Below are positions 1-9,100 of a stretch of 64,000 nt of DNA, piece after piece. Numbering within the stretch: the stretch's first letter is position 1; the number at the start of each line of letters is the position of its first letter. The notes beneath the pieces were generated by a model. The model was given only the letters and a program-made list of their open reading frames with translations, did not search any database and had not been told where the DNA came from. Source of the DNA: Paenibacillus pectinilyticus (lineage in GTDB: Bacteria > Bacillota > Bacilli > Paenibacillales > NBRC-103111); the NCBI RefSeq assembly GCF_001700435.1, contig NZ_LYPC01000022.1:352087-416086 (forward strand). The letters are read 5' to 3'. The position numbers and the translations under genes are program-made.

Positions 1-1
1 C

Positions 2-1024
2 ACGATCAAAGAGAAAGCCGTGGCACTTCCACTTCAAAAATTGCTTGGTGACAAACAAGTCAATGTTCTTGTCGATACCATCAAAGAAATTAAACCGAAT
101 GAAAAGCAAGTTTTGACAAGCAGCGGCGCGGTACATACGTACGACGCCCTTGTAGTTGCCCTAGGTAGTGAAACAAACTACTTTGGAATTCCAGGACTTG
201 AAGCGAACAGCATGATTCTGAAATCAGCTGATGATGCGAATCGCATTCGTCAACACGTTGAAGCTCGTCTAGATGCTTACAAAGCTTCTGGCAACAAAGC
301 TGATGCAACAATCGTTGTCGGCGGTGGCGGATTAACAGGCGTTGAGCTTGTTGGTGAATTTGCTGACAAATTGCCTGAAGTTTGCCGCAGCAAAGGGATT
401 GATTTCGCAGATGTTTCTATCTACTGTGTAGAAGCTGGCCCAGCAATCCTGCCTATTTTCCCTAAAGTTCTGATTGACCGCGCAGTAACAAGCCTTGAGA
501 AACGCGGTATTACTTTCTTGACAGGCGTTGCCATTACAGAAGCTACGAAAAACACCGTTTCTCTGAAAAGTGGACAAACCATCGAATCCAACACCATTAT
601 TTGGACGGGTGGCGTCAAAGGAAACAGTGTTGTCGGTAGCTGTGGAATCGCAGAAGATCGCGGCCGCGCTACGGTAACATCAACGCTGCAATCCACTTCC
701 CATGCTGATGTTTACTTGGCTGGTGACTGCGCAGTTGTCTTCCCTGAAGGCAGCGAAAGACCATACCCTCCTACTGCTCAGCTTGCTTGGCAAATGGGTG
801 AAACGGTTGGTTACAACTTGTCTGTTCAAATTAAAGGCGGCGTTATGGATAAATTTGTACCTGTGTTCTCCGGAACGCTTGGCAGCCTTGGCCGTAAAGA
901 TGGCGTAGGCACAATCGGTGGAAGCAACACGCAGCTGAAAGGCTTGCCTGCTACATTGATGAAAGAAGCGAGCAACATTCGCTACCTTTCTCACATTCAT
1001 GGCCTTTTCGCATTAGCATACTAA
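2..1024 (+). CDS. Type II NADH dehydrogenase (NDH-2), 5' truncated by window edge
   Basis: A membrane-associated single-subunit flavoprotein that passes electrons from NADH to quinone without pumping protons. The frame is open to the first bases of the window, so the true start and the N-terminal FAD-binding glycine motif lie upstream; the GTG at 20 is an internal valine. Visible are the end of the FAD half (DALVVALGSETNYFGIPG), the NADH-binding motif VVGGGGLTGVE about 100 residues in, and the second FAD contact LAGDCAVV, followed by a typical C-terminus with PPTAQLAWQMG. About 340 residues are present of a usual 390-400. A hairpin terminator follows the stop, so it ends its transcript. The family is clear; which NDH-2 paralogue it is cannot be told here. 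Confidence 0.9.
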   Translation, partial: TIKEKAVALPLQKLLGDKQVNVLVDTIKEIKPNEKQVLTSSGAVHTYDALVVALGSETNYFGIPGLEANSMILKSADDANRIRQHVEARLDAYKASGNKADATIVVGGGGLTGVELVGEFADKLPEVCRSKGIDFADVSIYCVEAGPAILPIFPKVLIDRAVTSLEKRGITFLTGVAITEATKNTVSLKSGQTIESNTIIWTGGVKGNSVVGSCGIAEDRGRATVTSTLQSTSHADVYLAGDCAVVFPEGSERPYPPTAQLAWQMGETVGYNLSVQIKGGVMDKFVPVFSGTLGSLGRKDGVGTIGGSNTQLKGLPATLMKEASNIRYLSHIHGLFALAY

Positions 1025-1037
1025 TAATAGATCGAGG

Positions 1038-1067
1038 AGCTGTCTCTTATGAGGCAGCTTTTTTTAT
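1038..1067 (+). terminator. Rho-independent terminator of the NADH dehydrogenase gene
   Basis: A stem of AGCTGTCTC and GAGGCAGCT with loop TTAT is followed by a T run, starting 14 bases after the stop codon. Confidence 0.8.
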
Positions 1068-1185
1068 TGTAGCGAGGAATGCCCGAGCAAGTGTGAGTGT
1101 TCATCCTGCTATTGCTTGCAGCTTTCGGGTGGCTTCGAGTCTACTTGCCTCTGTCGCTTGCTACGGCTTTCGGCTGATTCTGCTA

Positions 1186-1369
1186 TAGTTCGATATTTCC
1201 GAACTAATTAGAGGATTCCTCTTCTGCAAACACATTTAGTTCGTTTCTGTCGAACTAAATGCTCCTTTTTCGAACCAAATTGTTGTTTAGGGCGTTTTAG
1301 TTGGGCATATCCGGATTAATCAAGTCATAGATACGAGTGAAGTGATAATAGTTCGATGTTTACGGACTA
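1186..1369. repeat. Three copies of a 21-bp palindromic element
   Basis: TAGTTCG-N7-CGAACTA occurs at 1186-1206 and 1237-1257 and, with one change (CGGACTA), at 1349-1369. Each can form a 7-bp hairpin with a 7-base loop. The arms are constant and the loops differ, as in REP-like intergenic elements. No gene is seen in the 640-bp gap from 1070 to 1709; apart from these repeats and the GC-rich block after them it holds nothing I can assign. Confidence 0.6.
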
Positions 1370-1404
1370 TTGAGGTGGCGTGAGTATCAAAATGGTTCAA
1401 GACA

Positions 1405-1550
1405 GTGGGCGCGGCGGAGCTCTCGCCAACGTAGGGGAGCGTTAGGCTCGCCGGCGCGGGCGGAGCCATAGGCTCGGTTTCCGAGCTTTCGCCAGCGCGG
1501 GCGGAGCGTTTGGCGGATACCGAGCTTTTGCCAGCGCGAGCGTATCAAAC
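1405..1550. repeat. GC-rich degenerate repeat block related to the 42.9-kb array
   Basis: Irregular copies of TAGGCTCG...CCGAGCTTTCGCCAGCGCG occur here, for example from 1443 and 1469, with a further partial one after 1500. The core TAGGCTCGGTTTCCG-AGCTTTCG resembles the 41-bp unit at 42930-43366 (TAGGCTCGGGTTCCGTGCTTTCG). It is much richer in GC than its flanks and has no gene-like reading frame. Confidence 0.5.
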
Positions 1551-1709
1551 AACAGCATTATTTACATAACTAATATTATGTAAACAAATACCCGCCAACC
1601 ACCCTCCCCCACCTCGGATAATTTAGTTATAACCGTAAATTCAATTGCACTCCTCCCCAACCTCAGGTATGCTTCTCTCAAATAGAACATTTATATGGAG
1701 GTCATACCT

Positions 1710-2267
1710 ATGCTCAAAATTGGAATTATACTAGGCAGTACCCGCCCTGGCCGTAGAGGCGAAGTTATCGCACAATGGATTCACGAAGTAGCGAGTAAAC
1801 GTACGGATGCAGAATTCGAGATCGTCGATCTCGCGGATTTTAATTTACCGCTCTATGATGAGCCCAATCCCCCTATGCTGATGAAATACACCAAAGAGCA
1901 TACGAAAGCCTGGTCGCAGGCGATTAATGCGTACGATGGCTATATTTTCGTGACGCCGGAATATAACCACGCAATTACTGGGGCGCTCAAGAACGCGATC
2001 GACTTCCTCTTCAACGAATGGAAAGATAAAGCCGCAGGTATCGTCAGCTATGGCGGTGGCGCAGGTGGAACTCGCGCGGCTGAGAATCTGCGGCTCATTT
2101 TGGGCGAATTACATGTGGCTGACGTACGCGCTCAGGTTACTCTTTCCCTCTTTACGGATTTTGAGAATTTCAGCGTGCTCAAACCAAGTCCACGCCAAGA
2201 GGCTGCAGCGAACACGATGTTTGATCAGGTGATTGCCTGGAGCGGCGCATTGAAAACATTGCGATAA
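1710..2267 (+). CDS. NADPH-dependent FMN reductase family oxidoreductase
   Basis: A soluble flavodoxin-fold enzyme that reduces FMN, quinones or similar electron acceptors with NAD(P)H. It has the N-terminal phosphate-binding loop GSTRPGRRGE (residues 9-18) and the flavin-contact motif TPEYNHAITGALKNAID (around 82-98), then the glycine-rich SYGGGAGGTRAAE. At 185 residues it is a normal size for the family. I chose the ATG at 1710 because GGAGGT at 1697-1702 sits 7 bases upstream; a longer in-frame start at 1695 would overlap that site. It stands alone, converging on the lipoprotein gene. The natural substrate is unknown. Confidence 0.88.
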   Translation: MLKIGIILGSTRPGRRGEVIAQWIHEVASKRTDAEFEIVDLADFNLPLYDEPNPPMLMKYTKEHTKAWSQAINAYDGYIFVTPEYNHAITGALKNAIDFLFNEWKDKAAGIVSYGGGAGGTRAAENLRLILGELHVADVRAQVTLSLFTDFENFSVLKPSPRQEAAANTMFDQVIAWSGALKTLR

Positions 2268-2286
2268 TCGCTATCCGGCCAAGTCA

Positions 2287-3102
2287 TTACGGCACTTTTA
2301 CTACAAAAGGAATCATAAAGACCTTATCATTTTGCTGAAATTGGCCCCATATCTTATACACACCGCTATGCGGGAATGTGGTCATGAAGGCAGCATCAGG
2401 CCCTTTCGCCTTTTCTTCGGTCGGGTGGACATGTAAGTAATTTTCGGCATCTTGGCTTAAAATGACGACATGTCCTACCGCCCCAAGGTAAGGCTGCAGG
2501 TCGGTTACCGGCTTCTTCGTAAGTGCATCCTTGATGTTGAAGTTCAACGTCAATTCCATATTCGCCATGAGATGATCGATGGAAAGTGTAACTTCTTTGC
2601 CTTCGACAACCTTTGTCAAAGAAGTATCGGGCTCAACTGGCTTTGGCGCTGGCCCATTACCTTGAATCGTAAACCACTGGCTCTTGTTCATCGCACTCAT
2701 GCCAGTAGGTGTAAAATCAGCAATCACCTTAAATTCACCTGCAGTTGGAAATTGTGTCTTCACAACAAACTCCCCATTCCCCTTATACGCAGGATGAATG
2801 TGATTAAAGAAAGACAAATCTTTGCTTACCACGATCACGTGCATCATCTTTTCATGAACAGTATCCAACTTATCGATGGGTTTACCCTTGGAATCCTGAA
2901 CTTGTATGGTAATCGTTGTATCCTGATTTGGTAACGGCTTCTCACTTGAAAGCTTAAACTGCGCTTGGACCTTTCCATTCTGCGTTGAATCAGACTCTTG
3001 TGTCATCTTGCTATGATCCATTTCCTTTGAATTGCTTTGCATATTGCCGCATCCCGTCAAGAAAGCGGCAACGAGTACGATCGTCAACATTCCTCTTTTC
3101 AT
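2287..3102 (-). CDS. Lipoprotein with two FixH/YtkA-like repeats, putative metal-binding
   Basis: A predicted surface lipoprotein: MKRGMLTIVLVAAFLTGCGN gives a type II signal peptide with the lipobox cysteine at residue 18. The mature protein starts with a Met/His-rich stretch (MQSN...MDHSKM) and then carries two related Ig-like modules of about 100 residues, each with the pattern HVIVxSxDxxxxxHxHP (first: MMHVIVVSKDLSFFNHIHP; second: GHVVILSQDAENYLHVHP). Clustered His and Met suggest copper or another metal, as in YtkA/FixH-like proteins, but this is inference. It is the last gene after a response regulator and histidine kinase on the same strand, so it is probably their target. GGAGGG lies 5 bases before the ATG. 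Confidence 0.75.
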   Translation of the reverse strand: MKRGMLTIVLVAAFLTGCGNMQSNSKEMDHSKMTQESDSTQNGKVQAQFKLSSEKPLPNQDTTITIQVQDSKGKPIDKLDTVHEKMMHVIVVSKDLSFFNHIHPAYKGNGEFVVKTQFPTAGEFKVIADFTPTGMSAMNKSQWFTIQGNGPAPKPVEPDTSLTKVVEGKEVTLSIDHLMANMELTLNFNIKDALTKKPVTDLQPYLGAVGHVVILSQDAENYLHVHPTEEKAKGPDAAFMTTFPHSGVYKIWGQFQQNDKVFMIPFVVKVP

Positions 3103-3173
3103 GTTTGCCCTCCATAACTCATTTTTCTCAATTATAAAAGGTACTTATGTAGATCCTGTGTAGATCTCTCATC

Positions 3174-4244
3174 TTACAAAGGGAAATGTATATATACGGT
3201 TGTCCCTATGCCTAATTCACTCTCTATTCGAATCGTCCCTCCATGCGCTTCTACTAGTTTTTTGACAATGGTTAATCCAATGCCACTTCCCCCTGTTTTA
3301 CGTTCTCTTGACTTATCTACGCGATAGAAACGTTCGAACACATAGGGAAGATCATCCCCGTGAATACCCCTCCCAGTATCCGAAACAACGACGACGACAT
3401 GGGTTGTTTCTTCGTGTACGTCGATAGCAACCTTACCACCAGGAGGTGTGAATTTTAGCGCATTTGTCAAAAGATTAGCCAAGATTTGCCCTAATCGCTG
3501 TCTGTCCAGATTTGCTTTGATCCCACTCGAACCCCTAGATAAGAGATCAACACCCTTCTGCTCAAATGAAGCCATATGCGCTTCAACCTGATGTTGAATG
3601 AGCGAAGTAACGCTCTCATCTTGAAGGTTCAATTTGAAGTCGGGGGACTCCATTTCCGTCAACTGTTCCAAATCACCGACAAGATAACGCAGTCGTTCAA
3701 CCTCCTCAAAGCATGAGGCTAAACGTGTAGGCGTGGGCTCCCAAACACCGTCAATCATAGCTTCTATATGACTTTTAAGTGTGGTAAGCGGTGTTCTTAA
3801 TTCATGTGCCACATCAGCTGTCATTGTTTTGCGAAGATGCTCTTGTTGAACAAGCTGCGCCGCGAGATGATTAAGAGATCCACCTAGATCAGTCAGCTCA
3901 TCATTGCCCCTTACCGCTGTTCTAACAGCGAGATCCCCGTTCGCCATTTGCTCTGCAATTTCCTTCATATGAATTAATGGCGCCGTTATCCGCTTCGCGA
4001 CGAAAAGACTTAACACAACTGCGAGTAAAATCCCAATAATAGCTGAAATGAGTACAGATTGTATCAAAGCCTGCTCAAAATGCGTGCCGAACGTTGGCGC
4101 ATTCATAGGCGCATCCATCGTTTGTTTTTGGTACATCGAGAAATGGTAATACGTCGCCCAGACAAACGCAATCGTCGAAATCAGCAAGACACCGGAGGCT
4201 ACGCATATAAAAGCGATAGCGATACGAGCATATAAGCCTCTCAT
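3174..4244 (-). CDS. Sensor histidine kinase (BaeS/PhoR type)
   Basis: Membrane sensor kinase, 356 residues. Two transmembrane segments (about 7-31 and 60-83) enclose only a short extracytoplasmic loop of about 30 residues with several Met residues (MYQKQTMDAPMNAP), so the input may be membrane stress or a metal. Then follow a HAMP domain (84-136), the dimerisation domain with phospho-acceptor His147 in ADVAHELRTPL, and the ATPase domain with N box NLLTNALKF and G boxes DTGRGI and GGSGIGL. Its ATG overlaps the TGA of the response regulator gene by four bases, so the two are translationally coupled. The loop is too short for a folded ligand domain. Confidence 0.92.
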   Translation of the reverse strand: MRGLYARIAIAFICVASGVLLISTIAFVWATYYHFSMYQKQTMDAPMNAPTFGTHFEQALIQSVLISAIIGILLAVVLSLFVAKRITAPLIHMKEIAEQMANGDLAVRTAVRGNDELTDLGGSLNHLAAQLVQQEHLRKTMTADVAHELRTPLTTLKSHIEAMIDGVWEPTPTRLASCFEEVERLRYLVGDLEQLTEMESPDFKLNLQDESVTSLIQHQVEAHMASFEQKGVDLLSRGSSGIKANLDRQRLGQILANLLTNALKFTPPGGKVAIDVHEETTHVVVVVSDTGRGIHGDDLPYVFERFYRVDKSRERKTGGSGIGLTIVKKLVEAHGGTIRIESELGIGTTVYIHFPL

Positions 4245-4969
4245 GACGATTCTCCTCCCGTAAATCGATACCCTACGGAGAACACCGTTACTATGTAGTG
4301 AGGTTTTTTCGGGTTGGTTTCAATTTTATGTCGCAGATTTTTGATATGTTGATCTATCGCGCGTGTATCACCTTCAAAATCAAACCCTAGTACTTTGTCG
4401 ATCAACTCATCTCTCGTGAACGTTCTGTTCGGATGATGGGCCAGAATGAGCAGTAATTTATATTCAATCGGCGTCAGATTTACGAGATTTCCTTTTTTAT
4501 ATACTTCGTTTTTGAGTGGCCGAATCACGAGGTCGTCATGTTGAAACGAAATAGCCTCCGCCAACAGCGAATCATCTTGTGACCGTCGAAGAATGGCTTT
4601 CACTCGCGCGGTCAGTTCTCTTGGACTAAATGGCTTTACCACATAATCATCAGCCCCCTGCGTTAATCCTTGGACCCGATCGTCCTCAGACACTCTCGCA
4701 GTGAGCATGATAATGGGTATCGATGAGAACTGACGAATCGCTTTACACACCTCAACTCCGGATATGTCGGGCAGCATAAGATCCAAGATAAGAAGATCCA
4801 CGCGACCACTGCGCACATAGTCCATAGCTTGGATTCCCGTCGCGGATTCTATCGTTTGAAATCCTTCCTTATTTAAGTAAGAGATCAGAACTTCACGGAT
4901 TTTGTCCTCATCTTCCACGATTAAAATCGTTTTTACTTTTTGAGCAGCTATTCTTGTCATTGGGGTCAT
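4241..4969 (-). CDS. OmpR/PhoB-family response regulator
   Basis: DNA-binding response regulator, 242 residues, partner of the kinase encoded directly downstream. The receiver domain has the acidic pair in VEDED (19-21), phospho-acceptor Asp63 in LILDLMLPD, Thr90 and Lys112 in VVKPF. The C-terminal winged helix begins near residue 145 and contains the typical NLTPIEYKLLLILAHHPNRTFTRDEL and the recognition region TRAIDQHIKNLRHKIE. AAGGAG lies five bases before the ATG at 4969; an alternative ATG is at 4960. First gene of the operon regulator-kinase-lipoprotein, which is probably autoregulated. Confidence 0.93.
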   Translation of the reverse strand: MTPMTRIAAQKVKTILIVEDEDKIREVLISYLNKEGFQTIESATGIQAMDYVRSGRVDLLILDLMLPDISGVEVCKAIRQFSSIPIIMLTARVSEDDRVQGLTQGADDYVVKPFSPRELTARVKAILRRSQDDSLLAEAISFQHDDLVIRPLKNEVYKKGNLVNLTPIEYKLLLILAHHPNRTFTRDELIDKVLGFDFEGDTRAIDQHIKNLRHKIETNPKKPHYIVTVFSVGYRFTGGESS

Positions 4970-5089
4970 AGGGGCTCCTTTTTAACCAGTATACAGGTTG
5001 ACAACACTTCATCTATTAAACCATGAAATCCTAAAAATGAAAAAAACTGAACCAGGTTGCCCCAATCCAGCTTTTCCGTCTTTTCTTGC

Positions 5090-6082
5090 CTAAGGTAATG
5101 GTTGTATCATTTGATTGGCCATAAGTTGGACATCGTTCAGATCGACGATGCCATCATTATTGAGATCCGCCTTTTGCGCTCTCTCCCAATTAACAGAACC
5201 CCTGCTAACATTAAAATCATAGTACGCTAATGCCAAATCTGCCACATTCACTACCCCATCGGCATTCAGATCGGCAGATTTCAGATTAACCGTAATGATA
5301 GCTGGTACCGTTGTATCTGACCCTTGGATGGTTCCTATTCGTTGGTACACACCTACGTGGTTATAATCCGAAGCCTGACTCGTTTCCCACTGAACAGGTA
5401 CTTCAAGATACGATTGATCATCGTTATACACAGCACTCACCACACTTGGAAGTGCCGGCAAGGCGTTTAGCCATGAAGTAACATGGATAGGTTGAACCGT
5501 CATGGATACAGGAGCAGTTTCGACATCTCCGATTCGTACCAATGAAATATCATCGATGGATCCCCAATTGTTCGCCTTTCCATCCACTTCAAAACCTATC
5601 GTACAGCTGCCATTCGTGACCGTAAGGTTGATATGTGTGATTTGTGGTTGTTGCCAATTGTTGTAGCCTGTATTAATGAAATTCGCATGGACCGGCTCTC
5701 CTCCATCGCTAACCGCAAACAGCCTCGAACTCGTTTCCCCTCCCCCGCCTTGTGTATAGGCCTTGAGCATGTACCTACCATTTGCTAAGCCTTCAATACG
5801 TTGGGATACCTTAAAATGAAAATCGGAGCCAGACCAATAGGCCGCAGAATGTGAACCGCCAACCGTGTGATTATCTTGTGCTTTAATGGCAATCGCAGAA
5901 GCTTGTGCACCTTCGAACAACCATCGCGAAGCGTCACTTCCTTCGAAATCACCATCGACTACGTAATTGACAGGTACAGGCGTAATAACCTCATCCGCCC
6001 AGGCGGCGTTGCTTAAGTGCAGACTCCCTAATAGTAAAGAAGCTGCACATAGTCCAGTTAAAGCTGCTTTTTTCAAATGCAC
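5090..6082 (-). CDS. Secreted carbohydrate-binding protein with C-terminal dockerin
   Basis: Exported non-catalytic protein of about 330 residues: a Sec signal peptide (MHLKKAALTGLCAASLLLG, cleavage near AWA), a jelly-roll carbohydrate-binding domain (about 40-185), a bacterial Ig-like Big_4 module (about 195-265) and a dockerin-like pair of calcium motifs (DLNADGVVNVADL and DLNNDGIVDLNDV) at the C-terminus. The carbohydrate-binding domain is clearly related to the one in the upstream galactanase (shared GLANGxYxLKAxxxGGGGE and NxWGxIDD), so it probably binds the same polymer; CBM61 is a candidate. I chose GTG at 6082, nine bases after AGGAGG (6092-6097); that site lies within about ten bases of the galactanase stop, so the genes are co-transcribed. 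A TTG at 6091 would sit right at the RBS. Confidence 0.8.
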   Translation of the reverse strand: MHLKKAALTGLCAASLLLGSLHLSNAAWADEVITPVPVNYVVDGDFEGSDASRWLFEGAQASAIAIKAQDNHTVGGSHSAAYWSGSDFHFKVSQRIEGLANGRYMLKAYTQGGGGETSSRLFAVSDGGEPVHANFINTGYNNWQQPQITHINLTVTNGSCTIGFEVDGKANNWGSIDDISLVRIGDVETAPVSMTVQPIHVTSWLNALPALPSVVSAVYNDDQSYLEVPVQWETSQASDYNHVGVYQRIGTIQGSDTTVPAIITVNLKSADLNADGVVNVADLALAYYDFNVSRGSVNWERAQKADLNNDGIVDLNDVQLMANQMIQPLP

Positions 6083-6103
6083 TGAAATCAACCTCCTGTA
6101 TGA

Positions 6104-9100
6104 TTAGAAATGAAGCAATCGATATAAAATGACCGCGGCCTCGGCTCTGGTTGTATGCGCTTTCGGAGCAAGTCCATAACCATTACCTTGAACGAGTCCT
6201 GCTTGGAGCAAAGCACTGATTGAAGCCTTGGCGTAAGCTGCAATATCCGACTGTTCTGCGAACGTATTCAAGTTGCTTGTCTCACCATTTCCGTTCAAAC
6301 GATGAGAAAGCTGCAGCGCTCGTGCTGTGAGTACCATCAAATCTTCTCTAGAGATCGGTGCTTTCGGGTCAAAATGCTGCGCATCAACGCCCTCGGCTAG
6401 GCCGAGTGCTTTGGCAATGCCTACGGCTTCATCATAGTAATCAGAAGCTGCCACATCTTGAAAACGAGGCCCGGCATTCGCGGTTAAGCCTAGTGCTTTG
6501 ACTAGCATGACGAGATAATCAGCACGGGAGACGTTCAACGCCGGACTGAATGAATCAGCCGAGGTACCTGTCGTTACCCCTTTGGAAGCGAGGGCTTCCA
6601 CGGCTTGCTTTGCCCAGTCAAAGCCAATCAAATCCCCGAATGTCGTAGACACATACGCAACTGCATAGGTGCTGAAATGCGTTGTAGTAAACACAACACT
6701 ATGCGTAGCTGCATCATATTTGGCATTGGGGACAGCTACCGCTTGACCGTTTTCATCTATATACCAAATCACAATATGATCTGGATTTTGCAACTCGTCC
6801 GCGGTTGGTTGATAAGGAATGCTTATGGTTACAGGTGAAGCTGCGTTATGCCACGGAATCACTTCATTGCCTGCTTTCAACTTCAAATCAAGAACAGGCT
6901 TGCTTCCAATTTTAGCTTGTAGCGCAGCTGGAATTTGCGATAGATCTACGTTTCCAATCGTAAGACTGATGGGTTCAGAGCCGTCCCCTACTGCTGGACT
7001 AAGCATATTTGCGGGTAAGGTGACCGTTCCTTGCGGTGTTACGACTTCAACCTGTTGATGATCCCCTGTCAAAGCTTCTCTCGGAAGCTGCTGTTCATAC
7101 GAAGTTGCTCCCTCAACCTTAGAAAGAATCAAAGATAATTTCTTTGTTCCGTTAGCATCTGGTTTCGCCGTATCCATCATCTTCTTCCAAATGTCAGAAG
7201 TAACCGCCGCAACAGCAGTCTTACCGTTCGTTAAAATGGGTGTTTGTTGTAGGCTAGCTTTTCCATCTGAGTTCAATTCGATAGAAGCCTCTGGCTTGTT
7301 CGTAATCGATCCCGTACCCGTACTTGGTGTACTTGTGTCTTCCGTGTACAATGAAACGGTTGCTGATCCTAAAGCAGCAGGCGTTAGCACGCCACCCGCT
7401 GGTGCTGTCCCCCATTGTGCGGAGGCAACGCTTATGATTCCCTCTGTCTGACTCGTCGATGACTTTGCACGCAAGGTAAGCGTAACGGAGTTCGTATTTA
7501 AGGACTTTCCTCCTTGATGCCCCAGGATGAGTCTAACCGCACCAGCCGTATGTGAGTCTGTGGTCAATACTTGTACCGTTGGCGAAGCGCTCTGCGCCGA
7601 TACAAATTCAAAAGCATTTGAATCATAATGGATGACAAGGTCTTCTGCATAAATCGTATCGACTAAACCTCCGTTCCCCACGTTTGCGTTGAATGTGGAG
7701 CCTCTGCTGACACGGCTAGGCGCTGTAAGTGTTTCAGCGGAGCGATCCGTGTAAAACTCGAAATCATCGATATTCCCCCAATTCCCTGCGTTTCCGTCAG
7801 CTTTGACACCAATCGTTGCTGTGCCGTTAGGCGCTTCGCCTTCTACAGCCGTATTATTCGAAACCTCAATATTCATAAGAATCGGGTGCTGCCAGACCAG
7901 CCAACCTGCATTCACAATGTCCTCAGAAACTTCTTCCCCGCCATAATCTTTGGCAAAAAGCTTCATGCTGCTTTCACCGCCGCCACCATGGGACCAAGCC
8001 TTCAATGTATACGAGCCATTCGCTAAACCAGTAATGGTTTGTGTCGCTGAGAATGGCATGGCTTGTGGTAAAGAATAATGCAGCGCATAGGTACTGCCAT
8101 GTGCATTTGCACTGTCCGCAACGACTTTCACAACGCTGCTATCCCCCGTGATGGTCCAATTCGCATTGTCACCACTCTCAAACCCAGGATTACTCACCAA
8201 ATTCGTAGATCCTTGCACAGTTATCGTACCTGCGGCTCGTAACGGAATACCTGTCACTGTGCCTTGAAGCTGAATGGTTCCCGGATGCTGTAATGCTTCT
8301 GGAGCAACTGCATCCCATGTTACTGGCAGATCACGTACCGAATCATCCGTAAATTCAACCTGTACTTTACTTGGAAGCAGCAAAGTACCACCAACCGTCA
8401 CATTAATCTGCTCAGGATGAATGATTGTTGCTTTTGCAACAAAAGGAGCCCCGCCTTGAGCAGCCGACACACGATTGAAGACATCTAACGAAGGCAGTGC
8501 ATGTCCGGTAAAGTCAAACATCGCTTGATTTTCCCAACCGTTGCCCTCCCCTTCCTTCGAGCTCCACTCAGCTCCTTTCACCGGAATCCAATCCGGCTCC
8601 CAATAGAACACACCTAATCCCTTGCCATTCGGAACTTGCGAAACAGCGTTCATGACATCATGAACTTCCTGCGCTTGGCCTTGTACGGTTGCTTTATAGC
8701 CACCTAATTGTTCTTGTCCTGGTCCAAAATTGTTCGAGAAATTGTCCCCATCATTCAGCGTATAGGCATAGGCATTCTCAGCAACGAGGACCTCTTTGCC
8801 ATACCGCTGGGAGATGTCGATCATATTCTGCTTAAGATCCGCTAGCGGTCCATGCCAATAAGGATAATAGGAAAAGCCGATCACATCATAATCCACCTGA
8901 CGCGACGTCAGTTGGTCAAAATCTCGGCGAAACAGCTCATTGTTTCCACCATCGGCAAGATGGATCATTATTTTCGTCCGCAGCAGCGGATTGGCATTAT
9001 TCGGATCGTTATCGCGTACCGCTTGTACGCCTTTTTTAATTAAATTCGCCCAACCCTCATAGCCACCACTGCCCGTCGTTTGTCCATCTGGCCATACCAT

